7,479 nucleotides of DNA from an uncultured Gemmobacter sp. (GTDB taxonomy: Bacteria > Pseudomonadota > Alphaproteobacteria > Rhodobacterales > Rhodobacteraceae). The notes beneath the pieces were generated by a model. That model made no database searches and was not told the origin of the DNA. It was given only the letters and a program-made list of their open reading frames with translations. Made by a program: the position numbers and the translations under genes. Each line of letters starts with the position of its first letter. The first letter of the stretch is position 1. Shown here piece by piece: positions 1 through 4,193 of the stretch. The DNA lies in contig CALKAA010000359.1 in assembly GCA_937983495.1 (NCBI GenBank), positions 1 to 7,479 of the forward strand. Reading direction: 5' to 3'.

Positions 1-46
1 CGAGATTGGTCAGTGACTGGAGTTCAGACGTGTGCTCTTCCGATCT
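1..46 (+). other. Illumina TruSeq indexed adapter (contamination)
   Basis: This is not genomic DNA. Positions 1-6 (CGAGAT) match the end of the P7 part of the TruSeq index primer. Positions 7-12 (TGGTCA) are a six-base index, the reverse complement of TGACCA, which I recall as TruSeq index 4. Positions 13-46 match the 34-base TruSeq read-2 sequence from GTGACTGGAGTTC to CTTCCGATCT exactly. Translations of this stretch give peptides well known as adapter artefacts (GVQTCALPI on the plus strand, RKSTRLNSSH on the minus strand). Real insert begins at about 47. Confidence 0.98.
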
Positions 47-81
47 GCGATGAAGCCCGAGGGCAGATGCGCCGTCAGCAT
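47..81 (-). CDS. 5' end of an unidentified gene downstream of rfbB (truncated by adapter)
   Basis: An ATG at 81..79 on the minus strand starts one base after the rfbB stop codon. It is preceded by AAGG (88..91) at a 6-base spacing, so it looks like a translationally coupled next gene of the rfb operon. Only 11 codons (MLTAHLPSGFI and part of the next) are genomic; after that the frame runs into adapter. The visible start does not resemble RfbD, which usually opens with a Rossmann motif close to MxxLxFGxxGQ, or RfbA, which opens with a GGxGTRL nucleotide-binding motif. The MLTAHLPSG opening recalls membrane-associated metal-dependent hydrolases, but eleven residues are too few to assign a function. 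Confidence 0.45.
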
Positions 82-82
82 C

Positions 83-1129
83 TCAGGCCTTGCCCAGCCG
101 CTGCCCCACGCCCTGCCGGGCCTGCAACGGGCGCCACCAGGCCTCATTGTCCAGATACCACGCCACAGTGCGCGCCAGCCCTTCCTCGACCGTGACCGAG
201 GGCCGCCAGCCCAACTCCTCACGGATGCGCGACGGATCAATGGCATAGCGCGCGTCATGGCCGGGGCGATCGGTCACAAAGGTGATCTGATCGGCATAGC
301 TGCCGGATACCTTGGGGCGCTGCGCATCCAGAATGGCGCAAAGCGTGCGCACCAGCTCAAGGTTCGTGCGCTCATTCTCGCCGCCGATATTGTAGCTGCG
401 GCCCAGCTTGCCCTTCTCCACCACCAACAGCAGCGCATCGGCGTGATCTTCCACAAACAGCCAATCGCGGATGTTCGACCCATCGCCATAGATCGGCAGC
501 GGCTTGCCTGCGAGGGCATTGAGGATGATCACCGGGATCAACTTCTCGGGGAAGTGATAGGGGCCGTAATTGTTGGAACAATTGGTCAGCACCACCGGCA
601 GGCCATAGGTCTCGTGCCAGGCCCGCACCAGATGATCGCTGGCGGCCTTGCTGGCCGAATAGGGGCTGCGCGGATCATATGGGGTGGTTTCGGTGAATTT
701 TACGCTCGGGTCGGCGGGCAGGCTGCCGAACACCTCATCGGTGCTGATATGGTGAAAGCGGAAGCTCTCGGGGCGGCCCGCGCCCTGCCAATAGGCCCGC
801 GCGGCCTCCAGCATGTTGTAAGTGCCGGTGATATTGGTTTCCACAAAATCCCCCGGCCCGTCGATCGACCGATCCACATGACTTTCCGCTGCCAGATGCA
901 TGACCGCATCGGGGCGATGGGTGGCAAACACCCGGTCCAGCCCGGCGCGGTCACGAATATCGACCTGCTCAAAGGCATAGGCCGGGCTTTGCGCCACACT
1001 GGCCACGTTTTCCAGACAGGCGGCATAGGTCAGGCAATCGACATTGACCACCTGATGCCCGCGCGCCATCGCCAGCCGCACCACCGCCGAGCCGATGAAG
1101 CCCGCGCCCCCGGTTACCAGAAGTTTCAT
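83..1129 (-). CDS. rfbB: dTDP-glucose 4,6-dehydratase
   Basis: This 348-residue protein is full length for the family. It is the second enzyme of dTDP-L-rhamnose synthesis, converting dTDP-glucose to dTDP-4-dehydro-6-deoxyglucose with bound NAD+ in the cytoplasm. It is an extended short-chain dehydrogenase: the Rossmann glycine motif GGAGFIG is at residues 7-13, with Asp31 at the end of strand 2 for the adenosine ribose. The catalytic Thr-Asp-Glu is at 130-132 (ISTDEVFGS), Tyr157 and Lys161 form YxxxK, NNYGPYHFPEKLIP is at 186-199, and the nucleotide-sugar motif DRPGHDARYAID is at 287-298. The ATG at 1129 overlaps the rfbC stop as ATGA and has GAAGG (1136..1140) 6 bases upstream, so translation is probably coupled. 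All key residues are intact. The symbol rmlB is equivalent. Confidence 0.97.
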   Translation of the reverse strand: MKLLVTGGAGFIGSAVVRLAMARGHQVVNVDCLTYAACLENVASVAQSPAYAFEQVDIRDRAGLDRVFATHRPDAVMHLAAESHVDRSIDGPGDFVETNITGTYNMLEAARAYWQGAGRPESFRFHHISTDEVFGSLPADPSVKFTETTPYDPRSPYSASKAASDHLVRAWHETYGLPVVLTNCSNNYGPYHFPEKLIPVIILNALAGKPLPIYGDGSNIRDWLFVEDHADALLLVVEKGKLGRSYNIGGENERTNLELVRTLCAILDAQRPKVSGSYADQITFVTDRPGHDARYAIDPSRIREELGWRPSVTVEEGLARTVAWYLDNEAWWRPLQARQGVGQRLGKA

Positions 1130-1686
1130 GCGGCACCTTCGTAAGCAAACGGGCTGTCAAAATCGGCCAAGGCTTGCGCCACGGCATCCTTGGCGGACAG
1201 AACGGGCGTGTCCCCGTTCAGGCCCCAGTCAATCCCCACCGAATCCCAGGCGACCGCGCCATCGCAATCGGGCGCATAGGTATCGGTGCATTTATACTGC
1301 ACCTCGCAATCGGCCGTCAGGGTGAGGAACCCGTGCAAGAACCCCTTGGGCACCAGCAATTGCTGGCCATTTTCAGCCGAAAGCTCCACTCCCACCCATT
1401 GCCCATAGCTGGGCGAGCCTTTGCGGATGTCTACCGCCACATCCAGAATGGCCCCACGGGTGCAACGCACCAGCTTGTCCTGCGCGCGCGGCGGGCGCTG
1501 GAAATGCAGGCCCCTCAGCGTGCCCTTCTCGGCGGAAAACGAATGGTTGTCCTGCACAAAGGCCAGATCCAGCCCGGCCTCTGCCATGCGCGCCGCGTTC
1601 CAGGTTTCAGAGAACCAGCCGCGCGCATCGCCAAAGCGGGCCGGTGTCAGGATCAGCACGCCGGGCAGGGCGGTAGAGGCAATCAT
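1126..1686 (-). CDS. rfbC: dTDP-4-dehydrorhamnose 3,5-epimerase
   Basis: This 186-residue cupin-type enzyme is the normal size for RfbC/RmlC. It epimerises C3 and C5 of dTDP-4-dehydro-6-deoxyglucose, the third step of dTDP-L-rhamnose synthesis. Family motifs visible from the N-terminus are FGDARGWFSETWN (18-30), QDNHSFS (45-51), KGTLRGLHFQ (54-63) with the catalytic base His61, Lys71 in the substrate pocket, and a tyrosine-rich stretch VQYKCTDTYAP (129-139) that supplies the catalytic acid. I chose the ATG at 1686 because GGAG (1697..1700) precedes it by 10 bases. An in-frame TTG at 1707 would add seven residues, but it lies upstream of that ribosome binding site. It is the first visible gene of the rfb operon and overlaps rfbB by four bases. 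Confidence 0.96.
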   Translation of the reverse strand: MIASTALPGVLILTPARFGDARGWFSETWNAARMAEAGLDLAFVQDNHSFSAEKGTLRGLHFQRPPRAQDKLVRCTRGAILDVAVDIRKGSPSYGQWVGVELSAENGQQLLVPKGFLHGFLTLTADCEVQYKCTDTYAPDCDGAVAWDSVGIDWGLNGDTPVLSAKDAVAQALADFDSPFAYEGAA

Positions 1687-1696
1687 CGACAACAAG

Positions 1697-1700
1697 CTCC
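1697..1700 (-). promoter_or_regulatory. Ribosome binding site that decides the rfbC start
   Basis: GGAG on the minus strand lies 10 bases upstream of the ATG at 1686. It falls inside the longer TTG-started reading frame, which argues for the ATG rather than the TTG at 1707. Confidence 0.6.
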
Positions 1701-1756
1701 AAAACAATCAGTTTTCGGGCTTCGAGACTAGCTTACCCTGCTTTTCCAAACCAGTG

Positions 1757-1781
1757 GGCTGGCCGGTTTTTTTGGCCCGCC
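1757..1781. other. Hairpin with a T7/A7 loop in the rfbC upstream gap
   Basis: The arms GGCTGGCC (1757-1764) and GGCCCGCC (1774-1781) pair over eight positions with one mismatch, enclosing a loop GGTTTTTTT. It lies about 130 bases past the stop of the exported hydrolase and about 70 bases before rfbC, both read on the minus strand. The homopolymer is in the loop and not after the stem, so it is not a standard terminator in either direction. An alternative pairing, CCAG (1751-1754) with CTGG (1759-1762), would leave a downstream T7 on the plus strand, but its stem has only four pairs. The role is unknown. It could be a leaky terminator or part of the rfbC leader. Nothing else in the 1687..1913 gap looks coding, and I see no convincing sigma-70 promoter. 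Confidence 0.4.
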
Positions 1782-1829
1782 GAACAGTTTTTGAGCAGAA
1801 TGCCGGGGCGCAGATGACGTTTCGGGCCA

Positions 1830-1853
1830 ACGCATTCCAGGCTCACGCATTCC
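1830..1853. repeat. Short direct repeat ACGCATTCC x2
   Basis: The nonamer ACGCATTCC occurs at 1830-1838 and again at 1845-1853, a 15-base period, in the non-coding gap between the exported hydrolase and rfbC. Each copy lies next to a GGGCC-containing stretch. It could be a chance duplication or a protein-binding repeat; the sequence alone does not decide. Confidence 0.4.
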
Positions 1854-1913
1854 GGGCCGGGCGCGCGGTCCTCATCGCCCGCAGGTGCGGTTCAGGTGCA
1901 GCTCGGGGGCCGC

Positions 1914-2639
1914 TCAGGGCCGTGCGCCCAGACTGATCTCGACGGCCCGCGCATAGGGCAGATCGGGCTGAAAGCGGCCATCATGCAGGAACAGGATGGT
2001 CTGGGCGATCACTTCCGGGTTCAGCATCATGAAAGTATGGGTCACCGGCAGCACCAGATGATCGGTCATTCCGGCCAGCCTGGTCGATTCCACCGAAACC
2101 TTGCCATCATCCGCCCCCTCGATCATCGAGGAATAGACCGGGTTCAACGAGCGGTTCCCGGCAATCACCCCCAGCTCGAACAGCGGTGCGGGCAGGGCCT
2201 GCGGCACCGATTGCCCATCCGTGCCCAATTCGCCCCCCGCCGGGCCGTTTACCCAGTCAAAGGCGGCAATCCCGCCCAATGTATCCACAATCTCCGATCC
2301 GTGGTTTGGCGGGGCCAGCATCACCGCGCGGCCCATCTGCGGCACCTGATGATCCTGCATCCAGTAGCGCAGCAGGATACCCCCCATCGAATGCGTGACG
2401 AAATGCACCTTTTGCGCCCCGCATTGCGCCACCGCCGCGCCCACGCGCGGGGCCAGTTCGGCAATCGGCGCTTGCGTCGAGGGGTAGCCCTCATTCACCA
2501 CCGTATAGCCCTGTGCCTGCAAGGCGGCCTCCATCGCCACCAGCGAGGCCTCGCTGCGCGCCAGCCCATGCAGCAGCACCACGCAATCGGCCAGCGCGGG
2601 GGCAGGGGTCAGCAACAGGGGCAACAGACACCATCTCAT
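1914..2639 (-). CDS. Exported alpha/beta-hydrolase (lipase/esterase-like)
   Basis: This 241-residue protein begins with a probable signal peptide (residues 1-17, MRWCLLPLLL then APALA, cleaved before Asp18), so it is predicted to act in the periplasm or outside the cell. The mature part is an alpha/beta-hydrolase of the triacylglycerol-lipase/PGAP1-like kind. LLHGLARS (22-29) holds the HG of the oxyanion hole, and VTHSMGG (81-87) is the nucleophile elbow with Ser84. Asp178 in GADDGKVSVES and His201 in VTHTFM are the likely other triad members. The first elbow residue is Thr rather than the usual Gly. The ATG at 2639 is the only sensible start because an in-frame stop lies at 2646..2648, although no strong ribosome binding site precedes it. 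The gene is divergent from the Nudix gene. The substrate is unknown. Confidence 0.85.
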   Translation of the reverse strand: MRWCLLPLLLTPAPALADCVVLLHGLARSEASLVAMEAALQAQGYTVVNEGYPSTQAPIAELAPRVGAAVAQCGAQKVHFVTHSMGGILLRYWMQDHQVPQMGRAVMLAPPNHGSEIVDTLGGIAAFDWVNGPAGGELGTDGQSVPQALPAPLFELGVIAGNRSLNPVYSSMIEGADDGKVSVESTRLAGMTDHLVLPVTHTFMMLNPEVIAQTILFLHDGRFQPDLPYARAVEISLGARP

Positions 2640-2673
2640 GCAACATCAGATGGACAAACCCGGCCCCTTCGGC

Positions 2674-2678
2674 AAGGG
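2674..2678 (+). promoter_or_regulatory. Ribosome binding site that decides the Nudix start
   Basis: AAGGG lies 7 bases before the ATG at 2686. It favours this start over the in-frame ATG at 2638, which would overlap the start codon of the divergent hydrolase gene and add 16 residues that resemble no Nudix N-terminus. Confidence 0.65.
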
Positions 2679-2685
2679 TAATCCC

Positions 2686-3132
2686 ATGAAAATTCCCTGC
2701 CCCCGCCTCGCCGCCCGCGCCCTGATCCTGCATGAGGACCGGCTTTTGCTGGTCAATGCCTGGGGCGGCGGCACTTCCGACCTGTGGTGCGCCCCCGGTG
2801 GCGGGGTGGAGCGCGGCACCTCACTGCCCGCCAATCTCGCCCGCGAGGTCTTCGAGGAAACCGGCCTCACCGTCGCCGTGGGCGACCCGGCCCTGGTCAA
2901 TGAATTTCACGATCCGAACGGCAGCTTCCATCAGGTTGACCTCTATTTTCGCTGCACCATCACCGCCGGAGCCCTCAGCCCCGGCTGGCGCGACCCCGAG
3001 GGCGTGGTGACCGAGCGGCGGTTCTTCTCGCGCGCGGACCTGTCCGGCATCCGCTTCAAGCCCGACAGCCTGCCCGCCGCCGCATGGGGCGAAGGCATCC
3101 TCTATGACCCGCTGGAGCCGATCATCCGATGA
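2686..3132 (+). CDS. Nudix hydrolase
   Basis: This 148-residue protein is a single Nudix domain, a family that hydrolyses nucleoside diphosphates linked to another moiety, usually with Mg2+. The fold opens with RLAARALILHEDRLLLVNAW (7-26). WCAPGGGVERG (34-44) leads into the Nudix box at about 39-61. The catalytic helix REVFEETGL (53-61) keeps the metal-binding Glu54, Glu57 and Glu58. The first box glutamate (G-x5-E) is Thr45 here; this position is not a metal ligand and varies among active members. The start at 2686 has a good ribosome binding site. The gene leads a three-gene cluster, with seven bases between its stop and the Gre-like start. Substrate is not predictable; nucleotide-pool cleaning or nucleotide-sugar hydrolysis are possible. 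Confidence 0.9.
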   Translation: MKIPCPRLAARALILHEDRLLLVNAWGGGTSDLWCAPGGGVERGTSLPANLAREVFEETGLTVAVGDPALVNEFHDPNGSFHQVDLYFRCTITAGALSPGWRDPEGVVTERRFFSRADLSGIRFKPDSLPAAAWGEGILYDPLEPIIR

Positions 3133-3139
3133 GGGTGCA

Positions 3140-3637
3140 ATGAGTCGGGCCTTCATCAAGGAAGACACCGATGATCTGGCCCCCTTGCCCGATCTGCCGG
3201 TCTCGCCGCATCCCAACCTTGTCACCCCGCGCGGGCTGGCGGCTTTGCAAGCGCAGCTTCTTGCCGCGCAAACCCGCCTCAGCACCCTGCGCGCCCGGCC
3301 GGATCGGCTGGACAAATTGCCCGAAGCCGCCGCCGAGCGCGACATCCGCTATCTGGAAACCCGGTTGCGCTCTGCCATTATTATCGACCCCGCCGGCCAT
3401 TCCGGTGTCGCGGTCGCCTTCGGCCATCGGGTGACGGTGGCCGATGAGGCCGGGCAGGAGGCCAGTTATGAAATCATCGGCGAGGATGAGGCCGATGCCC
3501 AGCTTGGCCGTATCGCCCCACAATCGCCGCTCGCCCGCGCGCTGCTGGGGGCCGAGCCCGGCGATCTGGTGAGGTGGCACCGCCCCTCCGGCGCGGTGGC
3601 CTTGGAAATCTTGCGTATCGAGGTGCCCCATGACTGA
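3140..3637 (+). CDS. GreA/GreB-family transcription factor, atypical N-terminal domain
   Basis: This 165-residue protein has the Gre two-domain plan. A helical N-terminal part (about 28-82) begins VTPRGLAALQAQL and ends RYLETRLRSAIIID. It is followed by an FKBP-like C-terminal domain (about 88-162) with SYEIIGEDEADAQLGRIAPQ (109-128), SPLARALLGAEPGDLV (129-144) and a final strand ALEILRIEV. Gre factors enter the RNA polymerase secondary channel and use an acidic coiled-coil tip (GDxSENAEY) to stimulate cleavage of backtracked RNA. That motif is not present here: the corresponding stretch is the shorter RPDRLDKLPEAAAERD (53-68). It may therefore bind polymerase without classical cleavage activity, as Rnk-like relatives do. 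The ATG at 3140 follows GAGGG (3131..3135), which overlaps the Nudix stop. A start at 3104 would lie inside the Nudix gene. The 3' end overlaps the GNAT gene by eight bases. Confidence 0.82.
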   Translation: MSRAFIKEDTDDLAPLPDLPVSPHPNLVTPRGLAALQAQLLAAQTRLSTLRARPDRLDKLPEAAAERDIRYLETRLRSAIIIDPAGHSGVAVAFGHRVTVADEAGQEASYEIIGEDEADAQLGRIAPQSPLARALLGAEPGDLVRWHRPSGAVALEILRIEVPHD

Positions 3638-4130
3638 ATTTTCCATCCGCGATCTGGACCCGCAGGCCGACCGCGCCGCCGTGGTGGCCCTGTTCATCGC
3701 TGCCAGCGATTACACCACCCTGGAGCGGGGGGCCGCTGATCCCGAGGCGCTGACGGAGGAGTTCTTCACCGATGCGCCCCCCGGCATCGACCCCGCCACC
3801 AGCCTGCGTCTGGGCCTGTTTTCGGGCGAACGTCTGATCGGCAAGGTCGATGCCGCCTTCGGCTGGCCCGAACCCCGCGATGCCTATATCGGCCTGATGA
3901 TCTTCGATCCCGCCGCCCGTGGCGCTGGCCATGGTGCCCGCCTGTTGCGCGAAATCGAGGCCCGCGCCCGTGCGCGTGGGGCTACCCGGCTTCTTATTGC
4001 CGCGTTGGAGGCCAACCCCAAGGGCCGCGCCTTCTGGGCGCGCGAGGGCTTCACGCCTGAACAGATCTTCCCTGACCGCGCCTATGGCAACCGCACCCAT
4101 ACCGTGCATCGCATGGTGAAACCGCTCTAG
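3630..4130 (+). CDS. GNAT-family N-acetyltransferase
   Basis: This 166-residue protein is a single GNAT domain that transfers an acetyl group from acetyl-CoA to an amine. The sequence opens FSIRDLDPQADRAAVVALF (4-22), the usual first strand and helix. DAYIGLMIFDPAARGAGHGARLL (84-106) is motif A, with the pyrophosphate-binding loop RGAGHG at 97-102. LLIAALEANPKGRAFWAREGF (121-141) is motif B, with Asn129 and the aromatic FWxxxGF. The C-terminus (HTVHRMVKPL) is the usual closing strand. The ATG lies inside the last codons of the Gre-like gene, with GAGG (3620..3623) six bases upstream, indicating coupled translation. It is the last gene of the cluster, with a strong hairpin eight bases after its stop. 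The acetyl acceptor (protein, antibiotic or metabolite) cannot be told from sequence. Confidence 0.9.
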   Translation: MTEFSIRDLDPQADRAAVVALFIAASDYTTLERGAADPEALTEEFFTDAPPGIDPATSLRLGLFSGERLIGKVDAAFGWPEPRDAYIGLMIFDPAARGAGHGARLLREIEARARARGATRLLIAALEANPKGRAFWAREGFTPEQIFPDRAYGNRTHTVHRMVKPL

Positions 4131-4138
4131 AAACGCCA

Positions 4139-4164
4139 AAGGCCCCGGCTGTCACCGGGGCCTT
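4139..4164. terminator. Rho-independent terminator, probably bidirectional
   Basis: A perfect 10-bp stem AAGGCCCCGG / CCGGGGCCTT with a six-base loop (CTGTCA) is followed on the plus strand by CTTT and begins eight bases after the GNAT stop. On the minus strand it lies about 30 bases past the stop of the phytase-like gene, with a weaker T-rich tail (TTTGGCGTTT). Its place between two convergent genes fits termination of both. Confidence 0.88.
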
Positions 4165-4193
4165 CTTTAGGGCCTTGGTCGGGGTGTCTCAGC

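Noticed and set aside
32..1144. A 370-codon plus-strand open frame opposite rfbB
   Set aside because: It starts inside the adapter (MLFRS is an adapter translation) and mirrors a complete, motif-bearing rfbB on the other strand.
1669..1676. GGCGGTAG, the core of an ops/JUMPstart element for RfaH
   Set aside because: It is on the plus strand, inside rfbC and opposite to operon transcription. The downstream TG of the element is missing, and RfaH control is a gammaproteobacterial feature.
1687..1707. TTG-started longer form of RfbC (193 residues)
   Set aside because: The extension carries the ribosome binding site GGAG of the ATG at 1686, and MIASTALPGV is a normal RfbC opening.
1896..2681. 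A 261-codon plus-strand open frame opposite the exported hydrolase
   Set aside because: Composition (His, Arg, Gln) is typical of an antisense shadow; the minus strand has the signal peptide and catalytic motifs.
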